A DNA stretch of 64,000 bases from an uncultured Chlamydiae bacterium (GCA_903824495.1 CAIJXB010000026.1:124001-188000), one strand, 5' to 3'. Shown: positions 1 through 8,608, counted from the stretch's first letter. Made by a program: numbers and translations. Notes: a model not told the origin generated them from the sequence alone.

Positions 1-297
1 TCTACCATTTATACATTAGCTCCTTTTTTAGGACTTCTTGGAACTGTTTGGGGGATCCTTGTGACATTTTCCTCTTTGAACTCAGGGGCATCCGCAGCTT
101 CTAACGCTGCGATCCTAGGAGGAATTTCTACTGCGCTCTCCACTACCGTCATGGGGCTTGTGATCGCAATTCCAGCCTTGATCTCTTATAACTACCTTAA
201 AAACAATCTAAAACATTTCTCATCAGACATGGAAAATTTCCTCTATCGCCTTCTTTCCATTTTAGAATTGCAATATAGAAAAGCAGACCTCACTTAA
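1..297 (+). CDS. tolQ: TolQ/ExbB proton-channel subunit, C-terminal part
   Basis: The reading frame is open from base 1, so only the C-terminal ~98 residues are present. They hold the MotA/TolQ/ExbB signature: a membrane helix around LAPFLGLLGTVWGI, a short polar turn, then a second helix around STTVMGLVIAIPALI, and a cytoplasmic tail. In this family the protein forms the inner-membrane proton channel with TolR and energises TolA. The next genes are tolR, a tolA-like gene, tolB and pal, so the Tol role is preferred over ExbB. An internal GTG at 61 is not the true start; the real start lies upstream of the window. Confidence 0.93.
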   Translation, partial: STIYTLAPFLGLLGTVWGILVTFSSLNSGASAASNAAILGGISTALSTTVMGLVIAIPALISYNYLKNNLKHFSSDMENFLYRLLSILELQYRKADLT

Positions 298-311
298 CAT
301 AAAGCACCATC

Positions 312-740
312 ATGGCAAAAAAAAGACTTAGGTCATATTTAACTCAAGACGATGAAGAGCCATCTCTTAATCTGACCCCCCTCATCGACGTAGTCTTTGT
401 TGTCTTGATCCTTTTTATTTTGGTCGCTCCTATGCTCGAGGTTGACAAAGTAGAACTTGCAGCAGCACCCGTTAAGCAAACAAAGCAGCAAGCTCCAGAA
501 CCTAGTCCTCTTACCATCCACGTACATGCAGACAATTCTATTTGGATACGCTCTAAAAAGGTTTCTATCGAGCAGCTAGTTCCTTTGCTCAAACAAGAAA
601 AAACGGCTAGACCCTTGCAAATGCCTCAACTTTTCCACGATAAAAAAGCGCAATTCGGAACCTATCAAGTCGTTAAAAATGCGGTAGAAATGGCGGGTTT
701 TGAAGAGCTAGATGTCATCTTGCAACCGGGCGGAGTATGA
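312..740 (+). CDS. tolR: TolR/ExbD proton-channel accessory protein
   Basis: 142 residues. The N-terminus is short and cytoplasmic, followed by one membrane helix that begins with the family motif LNLTPLIDVVFVVLILF; the Asp after the Ile is the conserved proton-relay residue. The remainder is a periplasmic domain of normal ExbD/TolR size. It follows tolQ by 14 bases and overlaps the next gene by 4 bases (ATGA), so translation is probably coupled. It works with TolQ to drive TolA. Confidence 0.92.
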   Translation: MAKKRLRSYLTQDDEEPSLNLTPLIDVVFVVLILFILVAPMLEVDKVELAAAPVKQTKQQAPEPSPLTIHVHADNSIWIRSKKVSIEQLVPLLKQEKTARPLQMPQLFHDKKAQFGTYQVVKNAVEMAGFEELDVILQPGGV

Positions 741-1498
741 GCTTGCTTCCCAAAGACCCCGTGAAAAAAGCCCTGTATATTATGGTGCCGGCTGTTCACA
801 TACTCTTATTTTGTGGCTTTGCTTTAACAAGCCCTCCAAAGAAGCTCTTTGATTCGAAAAAACTGGTCGTTAAAACATTTTCGCCTCAAAACTCTGCGCC
901 AAGTGTTAAAGTAGCAGCTACCTCTTCTCAAAAAACTCCGGTTGCTGCAAAAAAAACACCTCCTAAGCCAGAGAAAAAAGAAGCAAAAAAAGTAGAAACG
1001 CAAGCTCCAGCTTCGGCTCCTAAAAAAACACCTGAGCCGAAAAAAGAAAAAACACTTCAAGTCAAAAAACAAAAATCAGCAAAAGAAGAGGTTTTGAAAG
1101 AACTTGAAGAAAGGATTGCCAAAATAGAAGCAAAAAATGATAGAATGCCCTTAAAGCCCGAACTGGCAGTTCCATCCAGCATTAGCTTAAGCTCTCAGAC
1201 TGCTTTGCAGGCGCCTGTTGCATTAGCAGACCAAAACTTCAGCGCCGACGATGAATTTATTTCTTCGTTAATCGGCTATTTGCAAGGGCAATTGCAACTT
1301 CCGGATAGGGGTGAAGTGCAGATTCAATTGACTTTGCGTAAAGATGGGAAAGTGGAAACCATGAAAGTAATCAAAACTGAAAGTGAAAAAAACAGAAAGT
1401 ATTTAGAAGAAAATTTGTCTAAGCTCTCTTTTCCTTCGATGTATTTGGAGGGGTCCTCTTCCAAATCTTTTTTGTTTACCTTTTGCAATAAATTTTAA
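737..1498 (+). CDS. TolA/TonB-like energy transducer
   Basis: 253 residues. There is one N-terminal membrane helix (about 11-32), then a long stretch rich in Lys, Ala, Pro and Glu (about 45-125, with runs such as KKTPPKPEKKEAKK) that should span the periplasm. A C-terminal ~85-residue domain resembles TonB/TolA C-domains (repeated hydrophobic strands around EVQIQLTLRKDGKVETMKV). Position between tolR and tolB supports a TolA role: linking the inner-membrane motor to TolB and Pal. Sequence similarity of TolA proteins is low, so the call rests mainly on architecture and context. Confidence 0.82.
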   Translation: MSLLPKDPVKKALYIMVPAVHILLFCGFALTSPPKKLFDSKKLVVKTFSPQNSAPSVKVAATSSQKTPVAAKKTPPKPEKKEAKKVETQAPASAPKKTPEPKKEKTLQVKKQKSAKEEVLKELEERIAKIEAKNDRMPLKPELAVPSSISLSSQTALQAPVALADQNFSADDEFISSLIGYLQGQLQLPDRGEVQIQLTLRKDGKVETMKVIKTESEKNRKYLEENLSKLSFPSMYLEGSSSKSFLFTFCNKF

Positions 1499-1509
1499 AG
1501 GAGATTTCT

Positions 1510-2841
1510 ATGAAACGCCTAACAACATTACTCTTTCTCTTCATAGGAATCTTAGGATTTGCTGCTGAGCCTCCCCAAGAAATTAGAGTGCAATTGGATA
1601 CGGCAAGCCCCCTTTCTCCCATCTATCTTTCTCAGATTAGTGCAGATGCTTCTTTCCCTGCTCAATATCTGAAGGAACTTGAAAAAGTACTGGCTTTTGA
1701 CTTTGACCATAACGGAAAAACAAAAGTTGCAAGTAAAACAAAAGAAAAAGAGCTTCTTTTGCTCTCTGCAAATAATCTCAAGGCTTTGGAAGTGCCCTTT
1801 GCTGTTTCTTTTTCCCTCAAAGAAAAAAACCTATCTTGCAAGGTATATAACCTTCTCGAAGGATGCGCAAAGCCTTTTTCTGAAGTAGCTTTAACAGGAG
1901 CTTTAGGACAAGACAGACAAAAGCTACACAAGTTAAGCGACGCCATTCATAAAGCGCTCTTTCAAGAAGACGGAGTTGCCTATAGCCGCATTCTCTACTC
2001 CTATCAAAATAAGACAGCAAACAGCGAAGAATCTTGGAACTCTGAAATCATCGAGTGCGATTGGGATGGAGAAAATCCTAAGACGATCACAAGAGAAAAA
2101 AGCTACTGCGTTACTCCCGTTCTCATTCCAAAAGGAGAAGGTCTTACGAAAGATCTGTTTTTATATGTCTCTTATAAAACAGGCCAGCCAAAGATTTTCA
2201 TTGCATCTCTGAGTGAAGGGCAAGGAAAAAAAGTTGTGGATATTCGGGGCAATCAAATCCTGCCAGCTATCTCTAAAAAGCGAGACAAGCTCGCTTTTGT
2301 CTGCGATGCAAGCGGAAGAACAGATCTATTCATCCAATCGATCCAGCCTGAAATTGGCCGTACAGGAACGCCGAAACAACTGTTTTCTTATCCAAGATCG
2401 ACACAAGCATCCCCAACTTTCAGTCCAGATGGCAGTAAAGTGGCCTTTGTTTCAGACAAAGATGGAGCGGCTCGCATCTACTGGATCTCCTCAGAAGTAT
2501 CGAATAAACGCCCTACAGCTCACCTCATTACAAAGAAAAGTAGAGAAAGTTCATGCCCTTCTTGGTCTCCTGATGGCACAAAATTAGCTTATAGTGCTAA
2601 AACGGAAGGTATACGGCAAATATGGATTTATGACTTTGTGGCGGAAGAAGAAAGGCAGCTGACATCAGGACCTGGTAATAAAGAAAACCCCTGCTGGGCA
2701 GGCAATAGTTTACATCTCGTATTTAATTCCTCGGATAATAACTCATCCGACTTATACGTCGTAAATTTAAACCAACCCGATGCTGTGAAAATTACAAAAG
2801 GTCAAGGCAAAAAACACTATCCGACGTGGGGGCCACGTTGA
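1510..2841 (+). CDS. tolB: TolB periplasmic beta-propeller protein
   Basis: 443 residues, the usual TolB length. The signal peptide ends near residue 18 (LLFLFIGILGFAAEP). An N-terminal alpha/beta domain is followed by several PD40/WD40-like propeller repeats; the motif SPDGSKVAFVSDKDG recurs as SWSPDGTKLAYSAKTEG. In the family, TolB binds Pal and TolA and helps outer-membrane invagination and stability. A good Shine-Dalgarno (AAAGGAGA) lies just before the ATG. The gene sits 11 bases after the tolA-like gene. Confidence 0.95.
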   Translation: MKRLTTLLFLFIGILGFAAEPPQEIRVQLDTASPLSPIYLSQISADASFPAQYLKELEKVLAFDFDHNGKTKVASKTKEKELLLLSANNLKALEVPFAVSFSLKEKNLSCKVYNLLEGCAKPFSEVALTGALGQDRQKLHKLSDAIHKALFQEDGVAYSRILYSYQNKTANSEESWNSEIIECDWDGENPKTITREKSYCVTPVLIPKGEGLTKDLFLYVSYKTGQPKIFIASLSEGQGKKVVDIRGNQILPAISKKRDKLAFVCDASGRTDLFIQSIQPEIGRTGTPKQLFSYPRSTQASPTFSPDGSKVAFVSDKDGAARIYWISSEVSNKRPTAHLITKKSRESSCPSWSPDGTKLAYSAKTEGIRQIWIYDFVAEEERQLTSGPGNKENPCWAGNSLHLVFNSSDNNSSDLYVVNLNQPDAVKITKGQGKKHYPTWGPR

Positions 2842-2878
2842 AAAACACTTACTTAAAAAAAGCAAAAAAGAGGAATGT

Positions 2879-3571
2879 ATGAGAAAATCTTTACTATGGA
2901 CGCTGATCCTATCTTGTTCAAGTCTACTCGTCTTAGACAGTTGCAAAAAGCAAAGCAACGATGTATGGGATGATTCAAATAATATGGGAAGTTATAAAAG
3001 AGCAAAAGAAAGAGTTCTTTGGGGAACAGGCTCTTCTGAAGAGACTGTAGCTTTCCAAAGCTCCAAAGAATCATCAGGCTTTGATGATGACTTCATCCCA
3101 CTTCAAGATGAAGATCTAAAAGGGCAATTTTCAGAAGTTGTCTTTGCTCAACCTAAAGACTCTCCAGGAGAAGAGGGAAGTTTCCTTCCTGGAATCGAAG
3201 GGTTCCATCTTCCACTTGGAGCGCTCGCTCAAGTGTTTCAAACTGTTTACTTCAACACAGATGAATACACACTAAAAAAACAAGAGCATCTTCAAGCGAT
3301 TGCTAGAGCTGCAGAATACCTAAAAGCGCATCCTAAGACTTACATTTTTGTAACAGGGAACTGCGACCAAAGAGGGCCTGAAGCGTATAACCTAGCGCTC
3401 GGAGCAAGACGCGCGAACTACGTTAGAAACCTTTTGATTGAAAAAGGTGTGAATGGCGATCAAATCCACACAATTTCGTATGGAAAAGAAAAACTTGCAG
3501 ATCTATCTAACTCACCTGATGGATGGGCAAAAAACAGACGCGCTGAATTCAAATTCTACGAAAAACGGTAA
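2879..3571 (+). CDS. pal: Pal peptidoglycan-associated lipoprotein
   Basis: 230 residues. A lipoprotein signal ends at LVLDSC, with Cys about position 22 as the lipidated residue. After an acidic linker of about 95 residues comes an OmpA/Pal domain: VYFNTDEYTL, then VTGNCDQRGPEAYNLALGARRA (Asp and Arg positions contact meso-DAP in the family), then NRRAEFKFY at the end. It should anchor the outer membrane to peptidoglycan and bind TolB. The acidic linker is longer than in gamma-proteobacterial Pal. Confidence 0.95.
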   Translation: MRKSLLWTLILSCSSLLVLDSCKKQSNDVWDDSNNMGSYKRAKERVLWGTGSSEETVAFQSSKESSGFDDDFIPLQDEDLKGQFSEVVFAQPKDSPGEEGSFLPGIEGFHLPLGALAQVFQTVYFNTDEYTLKKQEHLQAIARAAEYLKAHPKTYIFVTGNCDQRGPEAYNLALGARRANYVRNLLIEKGVNGDQIHTISYGKEKLADLSNSPDGWAKNRRAEFKFYEKR

Positions 3572-3576
3572 TATTT

Positions 3577-4203
3577 ATGCGCATGTCAAAGTACTCGATC
3601 TGGGCCTTAATTTTAACTCCGCTTGTAATGACGAGTTGCAATACTCATATGGCCGTATTGCAACAAGATAAGCATGAAAACACCGTCGCTTTAAACGAGA
3701 TGAGGTCTGAACTTGCAGACCTCAAACATGCTCTTAATAATGCGCAGGTAGAGATTCAGATTTTGGAAGAACAAGTCCAAAATCAAGAAAGCCTTTCTAA
3801 AAAAGTCAAACCTGGAACTTCTTTTCCAAATGATAGTCGGCTGGAAAAACGGATCGCTGCTCTAGAGCAAATGCAAGAAAAAATTCATGGAGATTTGAAG
3901 CAACTCTCATCCCATGCCAATCAAACAAGCACTTGTTTACAGCAGTATAGTACAAAGATTTCAGAAATAGAGCAAAATCTGGAGCGTCAAAGAGGAGATC
4001 TTAAATCGAGCTTAAAAACGCTCACTTCCTCTCTTGCTACAGAAGTTGCTGCTACTAGTAGTTCTGGCAGCTATAAGGTTAAATCTGGAGATTCTTTAGA
4101 GAAAATCGCAAGAAATCACAAAGTATCTGTCGATGCACTGAAAAAAGCCAATGGACTTTCTCAAAATAAGATCTTGGTCGGTCAAGAGCTCATCATCCCT
4201 TAA
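3577..4203 (+). CDS. LysM-domain lipoprotein with coiled coil
   Basis: 208 residues. The N-terminal signal ends in a lipobox-like MTSC. The middle (about 35-140) is a long predicted coiled coil rich in Glu, Gln and Leu heptads. The last ~45 residues are a LysM peptidoglycan-binding domain: YKVKSGDSLEKIARNHKVS, ending in VGQELIIP. It starts 5 bases after pal. A LysM lipoprotein after pal is a conserved chlamydial arrangement (the CT601 position in C. trachomatis), and it occupies the place of CpoB/YbgF in other bacteria. It is expected to tether the envelope to the thin chlamydial peptidoglycan. Confidence 0.85.
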   Translation: MRMSKYSIWALILTPLVMTSCNTHMAVLQQDKHENTVALNEMRSELADLKHALNNAQVEIQILEEQVQNQESLSKKVKPGTSFPNDSRLEKRIAALEQMQEKIHGDLKQLSSHANQTSTCLQQYSTKISEIEQNLERQRGDLKSSLKTLTSSLATEVAATSSSGSYKVKSGDSLEKIARNHKVSVDALKKANGLSQNKILVGQELIIP

Positions 4204-4216
4204 AAAGCAGTTTTTC

Positions 4217-5029
4217 ATGAAAGAAGCCAGCATAGGAGTTTTTGATTCTGGATTTGGGGGACTTACGGTCATGAACGCCGTCACCTCATTGCTGCCCCAC
4301 GAAAACATTTCTTATTTTGCAGATACCATCCACTTGCCCTATGGAAATAAAAGCCCAGAAGCTATTTTAGAGTATTCCTCTCAAAGCATTGAATTCCTTG
4401 CAAAGCAAGGAATCAAACTCCTTGTCATTGCCTGCCATACTTCTTGTGTAACAGCACTTCCCTTCCTTCAAAAACAGTTTCCTTTCCCGATCATTGGGAT
4501 CGGGACTGCCGGAATTAAAGATCTCGTCTCCCAAAAAAAGACAGATCACCTTGCTTTTTTAGGAACACAAACAACTGTAACCTCTGGTGTCTACCAAAAA
4601 ATGATCAAGGAAAAGCTCCCTTCTTCTAAGGTTACAGCAATTGCTTGTCCTCTTTTTGTTCCTCTTGTAGAAATGGGATATGTAAACCATCCGATCCTTA
4701 CACAAAATGCCATTCAAGAGCATTTGCGCCCTTTAAAAGAAGAAAGTGTTGATGCTGTGCTACTTGCTTGTACTCACTATCCACTACTCAAAGATCCTAT
4801 CCAAAAAGAGCTAGGGAGCCAAGTACTCATCATCGATCCGTCTATGAGCTGCGCCCTTGAAGTGAAGAAGATCCTTTCTGAAAAAGATCTAATAAATAGT
4901 AGCTTAAGATCTCCTCAATACCAGTTCTATGTATCGGACAATCCCGAGAGATTTCAAACCACCTGCAAACTGTTTTTTCCCTCTCCCATTACTTCCGTCA
5001 TTTGTACTCGAACACCTTCTTTTCTCTAA
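4217..5029 (+). CDS. murI: Glutamate racemase
   Basis: 270 residues from the ATG at 4217; an upstream in-frame ATG at 4151 lies inside the LysM gene and would add a non-conserved leader. The enzyme converts L-Glu to D-Glu for peptidoglycan precursors. The family motifs are IGVFDSGFGGLTV at the N-terminus, the first catalytic Cys in ACHTSCVTALP (usually CNTA), and the second in LLACTHYPLL. It directly follows a peptidoglycan-binding lipoprotein gene. Chlamydiaceae are generally reported to lack murI, so this points to an environmental chlamydia with a fuller peptidoglycan pathway. Confidence 0.93.
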   Translation: MKEASIGVFDSGFGGLTVMNAVTSLLPHENISYFADTIHLPYGNKSPEAILEYSSQSIEFLAKQGIKLLVIACHTSCVTALPFLQKQFPFPIIGIGTAGIKDLVSQKKTDHLAFLGTQTTVTSGVYQKMIKEKLPSSKVTAIACPLFVPLVEMGYVNHPILTQNAIQEHLRPLKEESVDAVLLACTHYPLLKDPIQKELGSQVLIIDPSMSCALEVKKILSEKDLINSSLRSPQYQFYVSDNPERFQTTCKLFFPSPITSVICTRTPSFL

Positions 5030-5102
5030 TTCAAGAAAAAACGTGAAAAAATACACAAAAACTGTTTGAATAGCCTTTGCAAATTTACGAAGGCTTCAGA
5101 CT

Positions 5103-5810
5103 ATGCAAAAGAAAAGAATTATTTTGATTGAAGATGAAGAAGATATCGCAGCTCTCATCAAGCTCCAAGCAGAACTCTCTGGTTACAAACTCCATGTTGA
5201 AGTCGATGGGCTTAATGGCTATCGCACGATTGAACGGGAAAAACCAGATCTTGTGATTCTAGATATTATGCTACCAGGTCAAAACGGACTTGATGTCTGC
5301 AGAAAAATGAAAAACAATGCAGAGCTTAAATCCATCCCGATTATTCTTTTGACAGCAAAAGCAGACGAACTCGACATCCTTTTAGGACTAGAACTCGGAG
5401 CTGATGACTACATCGCTAAGCCTTTTTCTTCCAAAGTCCTATTTTCTCGCATAAAAGCAGTTCTACGAAGATCTAAAGAACCTGAAAAAATCCCCCAAGT
5501 TCTGATCTTTGGAGAGTTCTCTCTTGAAGTAGATCGCTACCTCCTAAGAAAAGATGATAAGATCATCCCTATCACTCTTTCTGAGTTTGGAATCCTAAAA
5601 AGACTCTTTGCAAATCGTGGTAAAGTTTTAACTCGTAGTCAGCTTCTAGATGACATCCACAACGATGACACTTTCGTTGTTGATCGTAACATTGACGTAC
5701 ACATCGCATCCCTTCGCAAAAAACTAGGACCTAATTTTGACTGGATTGATACAGTTAGAGGTGTAGGATATCGGTTTAAAGAAGAGAGCATGGTTCGTAA
5801 AGGGGACTAG
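5103..5810 (+). CDS. OmpR/PhoB-family response regulator
   Basis: 235 residues. The receiver domain (1-120) has the acidic pair in LIEDEEDI, the phosphoacceptor Asp54 in LVILDIMLPGQNGLDV, the Thr in ILLTAKADE and the Lys in DDYIAKPFS. The C-terminal winged helix (about 130-230) ends with the OmpR-type recognition region NIDVHIASLRKKLG and TVRGVGYRF. All phosphorylation residues are intact, unlike the atypical chlamydial ChxR. No histidine kinase gene lies next to it. A strong terminator follows, so it is probably transcribed alone or with the upstream genes. Confidence 0.93.
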   Translation: MQKKRIILIEDEEDIAALIKLQAELSGYKLHVEVDGLNGYRTIEREKPDLVILDIMLPGQNGLDVCRKMKNNAELKSIPIILLTAKADELDILLGLELGADDYIAKPFSSKVLFSRIKAVLRRSKEPEKIPQVLIFGEFSLEVDRYLLRKDDKIIPITLSEFGILKRLFANRGKVLTRSQLLDDIHNDDTFVVDRNIDVHIASLRKKLGPNFDWIDTVRGVGYRFKEESMVRKGD

Positions 5811-5835
5811 TCGTTCTTTAAAATATTTGTCTTGT

Positions 5836-5870
5836 AAGCGGTTAAACCAAAAACTTAACCGCTTTTTTTT
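5836..5870 (+). terminator. Rho-independent terminator after the response regulator
   Basis: A perfect 10-bp stem (AAGCGGTTAA / TTAACCGCTT) with a 9-base loop is followed directly by six more T residues. It lies 25 bases after the response-regulator stop codon. Confidence 0.93.
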
Positions 5871-5945
5871 GTGCCCTCATAGTGGATAGTATTTACTGTA
5901 CCTTGAGATAACCTACAGTAATTTATATCCAAAATGGCTCCTCGC

Positions 5946-5974
5946 AATCCCCCTTGCTTTTTTCAAGGGGGATT
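5946..5974 (+). promoter_or_regulatory. Hairpin enclosing the MFS gene's ribosome-binding site
   Basis: A perfect 11-bp inverted repeat (AATCCCCCTTG at 5946-5956, CAAGGGGGATT at 5964-5974) with a 7-base loop. The right arm holds the AAGGGGG Shine-Dalgarno of the MFS gene, whose ATG is at 5978. No T-run follows, so it is not a normal terminator. The structure would hide the ribosome-binding site and could make translation depend on temperature, a ligand, a small RNA or an RNA helicase. The structure is seen; the regulatory role is inferred. Confidence 0.6.
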
Positions 5975-5977
5975 CAT

Positions 5978-7213
5978 ATGTTTGATTTTATGAGATCACA
6001 AAAACTAAACCTTGCCTGTGTTGTTTTAATCTACGCCCTTGATTCATTTGGGATTGCAATTGCCTATCCGGTTTTTGCTCCTATTTTCTTTGGAGAGCAC
6101 ACTCCCTTTTTAGCAGCTCATACACCCTTGTTCCACAGAGCCCTTCTCTTGGGAGTTTTACTTGCTCTATTTCCCATAGCGCAATTCATCTCAGTGCCTT
6201 TCATTGGGGATTTTTCAGATAAAGTCGGAAGAAAAAAAACCTTTATCTTTACTTTGCTTGGTTCCACATTCAGCTATCTTTTGGCCGCAATTGGCATCTA
6301 TTTTCACTCGATCTCCCTTTTGTGTATCAGCAGATTCAGTAGTGGGATGTTTGCAGGAAACACTTCTTTATGTTTTGCAAGCCTTGCTGACATCAGCACA
6401 AGCGACCAAGAACGAGGAAAAAACTTTGGACTTCTAGGAGCCTTTGGAGGACTTAGTTTTTTTGTGTCTATCTTATGCGGAGAGTATTTTTTTAATAAAG
6501 ATCATCCTTCCCACTTAGAAACGGTTCTTCCTTTTCTGATTGTTGCACTTCTTTCTCTTCTTGCATTCCTTTCGATGCTGCTTTGGTTTCATGAGGAAAA
6601 GCCTTCAGCTCCAAAAGCAAAGTTCCATTTCATGCAAGGATATCACCATATTGTTTCCACGTTGAATAATGGCGCTCTTAAAAACGCCTACATGATCTAT
6701 TTCTTCTTTGCGATAGGGTGGATTGCCATCATGCAATTTTATCCCCCCATTCTCATAGAGGTTTATAAAAAACCTCCGATTTCATTTACGGTGAACCTTG
6801 TCGCAATTGGAGCTCTCTGGTCGATTGCTAACTTCTTTGCTCAACGGTTTCTAATCAAGAAATTCTCTCCAAAAGAGATCCTTTGGTTTACTGTTCCTTT
6901 GCTTTTTCTGTTTTTACTCTCTTGCATCCCATCTCAGAGCTACATTTCTTTTTCTATCCATTTTAGCTTAGCTGTATTCATGGCAGCGCTCACTTGGACC
7001 AATACCTTTGCCAATGTCTCTTTGCATGCTCCCAAAGAAATCCAAGGGCGTATCATGGGGATTAACCAATCGTTCTCTTCCATAGCAACAATCATTGCTT
7101 CTTTGGGAGGAGGTTTTTTTGCAGGAATCTACCCTTCTTTTGCTCTTGTTTTCAGCACTCTTTGCATCGCTATCGCTTTCTTCTTTTTAAAAAACAAAAA
7201 GGCCTCAACATGA
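5978..7213 (+). CDS. MFS transporter (12-helix, TetA-like)
   Basis: 411 residues from the ATG at 5978, which has a strong AAGGGGG ribosome-binding site 6 bases upstream. About twelve hydrophobic helices are seen. The MFS motif A between helices 2 and 3 reads GDFSDKVGRKKTF, typical of drug/H+ antiporters of the TetA/multidrug group. A later conserved stretch, KEIQGRIMGINQSFSS, is also family-like. The substrate cannot be told. The stop overlaps the ATG of the next gene by 4 bases, which indicates an operon with the glycine-zipper lipoprotein. Confidence 0.88.
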   Translation: MFDFMRSQKLNLACVVLIYALDSFGIAIAYPVFAPIFFGEHTPFLAAHTPLFHRALLLGVLLALFPIAQFISVPFIGDFSDKVGRKKTFIFTLLGSTFSYLLAAIGIYFHSISLLCISRFSSGMFAGNTSLCFASLADISTSDQERGKNFGLLGAFGGLSFFVSILCGEYFFNKDHPSHLETVLPFLIVALLSLLAFLSMLLWFHEEKPSAPKAKFHFMQGYHHIVSTLNNGALKNAYMIYFFFAIGWIAIMQFYPPILIEVYKKPPISFTVNLVAIGALWSIANFFAQRFLIKKFSPKEILWFTVPLLFLFLLSCIPSQSYISFSIHFSLAVFMAALTWTNTFANVSLHAPKEIQGRIMGINQSFSSIATIIASLGGGFFAGIYPSFALVFSTLCIAIAFFFLKNKKAST

Positions 7214-7650
7214 AAAACCTGTCTATTATTTTAGGATCTCTCTCTCTTGTATGCTCAGGTTGTGAAACAAAGACCCAAACAGGCGCCCTAGTAGGAGCCG
7301 GTGCTGGAGCTTTAGCTGGAGGACTTATTGGAGGAGGAACTGGAGCTGTCATAGGAGGCGCTGTAGGCGCTGCTGGTGGAGCCTTAGTTGGAGCTGCACT
7401 CGATGCTCAAGACAGGGATAATTTGCAGCAAAACAGTCCTCAAACACTTCATAAAATAGACAATCAGCAACAGCTATCTCCTTCTGATGTGGAAGCTATG
7501 GCTAAAAATGGTCTACATGATGATGTAATCATCGATCAGATCAAAGCAACTCATAGTGTTTTTTATTTGACGTCTGATGAAATCATTGAGCTAAAAAAAG
7601 CCGGTGTTTCTGAAAAGGTAATCACCTATATGATCAACACCGGCTCCTAA
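7210..7650 (+). CDS. Glycine-zipper lipoprotein
   Basis: 146 residues from the ATG at 7210, which overlaps the MFS stop. A lipoprotein signal ends at LVCSGC. Next is a Gly/Ala-rich glycine-zipper segment (about 27-72, GAGAGALAGGLIGGGTGAV and similar) of the kind in SlyB/YMGG outer-membrane lipoproteins. The last ~60 residues form a separate small helical module (LSPSDVEAMAKNGLHDDVIIDQ, then DEIIELKKAGVSEKVITYM) with two similar helix-turn units. It is probably anchored in the outer membrane; its function is unknown. Its neighbour is the MFS exporter. Confidence 0.8.
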   Translation: MKNLSIILGSLSLVCSGCETKTQTGALVGAGAGALAGGLIGGGTGAVIGGAVGAAGGALVGAALDAQDRDNLQQNSPQTLHKIDNQQQLSPSDVEAMAKNGLHDDVIIDQIKATHSVFYLTSDEIIELKKAGVSEKVITYMINTGS

Positions 7651-7659
7651 GAAGAAAGA

Positions 7660-8340
7660 CTATGCAGTCGCTATTTGAGACGGATGAGCAACAATCGCTG
7701 GGTGATTGTGAGAGCCCGTCTGAAGCATCCTTAGGATGTTTACTTTAGGAACTGATGGAAAACAAACACTAACTTTATCTCTTCTATTCAGAACGTGGAA
7801 GCAATCAAGAGCTTTCTTACCAAATCGCGCGTGAAGCATTTCTACTGTCGCCTTAATGCCTAGCATCTGAACATTTAACGACTCTTCATCTATTTCGAAT
7901 CTTCCGTTGACACTCTTCATAACATCTTTCTTTTCGATCGAAATCTCATAGGAAAATGTTGTATTGAAAATAAGATCATCAGCGCTTCCTGCCCCAGCGA
8001 GAAAATCGCCATCATGAAGAAGCGCATCTCTAATCGCTGATTTTATTGTATTACAAATTTCTTGATTTTTCTCTATTGCTTGGTCCTCAGTTTCTGTTTC
8101 CAGGTCTATCACCCAAACGAGGAGGTTGCCTACAACCGGAATAAGGAGAAGAACACAGCGAAGGTAAGATTTATCGATTATGTGTTCATAATACGTCTTG
8201 GCATGAGTAGAAAGGGTCTCTAGATCGGGCTTCCAAACTGCTTTGGCAAAAATATCGCCAAGGTTCTTTACCGTGCTTATAACAGGAACATAATCCATTG
8301 TTTCAAGAGCTGATTTAAATAAAATATTATCTATATTCAT
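7660..8340 (-). CDS. Hypothetical protein with one hydrophobic segment (Inc candidate)
   Basis: 226 residues, not assigned to a named family. There is no signal peptide. One hydrophobic stretch, LRCVLLLIPVVGNLLVWVI (about 60-80), sits in an otherwise soluble protein; the phrase IPVVGN is reminiscent of a chlamydia-specific set of hypothetical proteins. The C-terminal 130 residues look globular, with a basic tail. It is convergent with the lipoprotein gene (9-base gap), and an AT-rich region of 268 bases lies upstream. It could be a type III-secreted inclusion-membrane protein, but with one hydrophobic segment this is a weak inference. Confidence 0.65.
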   Translation of the reverse strand: MNIDNILFKSALETMDYVPVISTVKNLGDIFAKAVWKPDLETLSTHAKTYYEHIIDKSYLRCVLLLIPVVGNLLVWVIDLETETEDQAIEKNQEICNTIKSAIRDALLHDGDFLAGAGSADDLIFNTTFSYEISIEKKDVMKSVNGRFEIDEESLNVQMLGIKATVEMLHARFGKKALDCFHVLNRRDKVSVCFPSVPKVNILRMLQTGSHNHPAIVAHPSQIATA

Positions 8341-8608
8341 AAAACCACCTTATAGTTCATTTTCAAGAACCCGAGCATAATGCAATCACAAAATAAACAA
8401 AACAATTAAATTAAATAAATTTTTATAACAAAAAAAACACATAGCCCAAACTGCTTCATTTGCTTATATAAAATATTAATTTAACTAACGTGACTCAAGA
8501 GTCCTTTTGACACTAGGAAAAACCTTAAAAATTCCTTTCTCTTCTTTTGATTGAGAAAAAAAAGCATTCTTCTTAGAGTAGTGACTTCTACTACCTCCAG
8601 GATTTTTT
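8341..8608. other. AT-rich divergent intergenic region
   Basis: 268 bases between divergent genes. It is very AT-rich on the left half, with poly-A and AATTAAATTAAATAAATT stretches. It presumably carries both promoters, but no convincing -35/-10 pair, hairpin or RNA gene was recognised. Confidence 0.5.
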
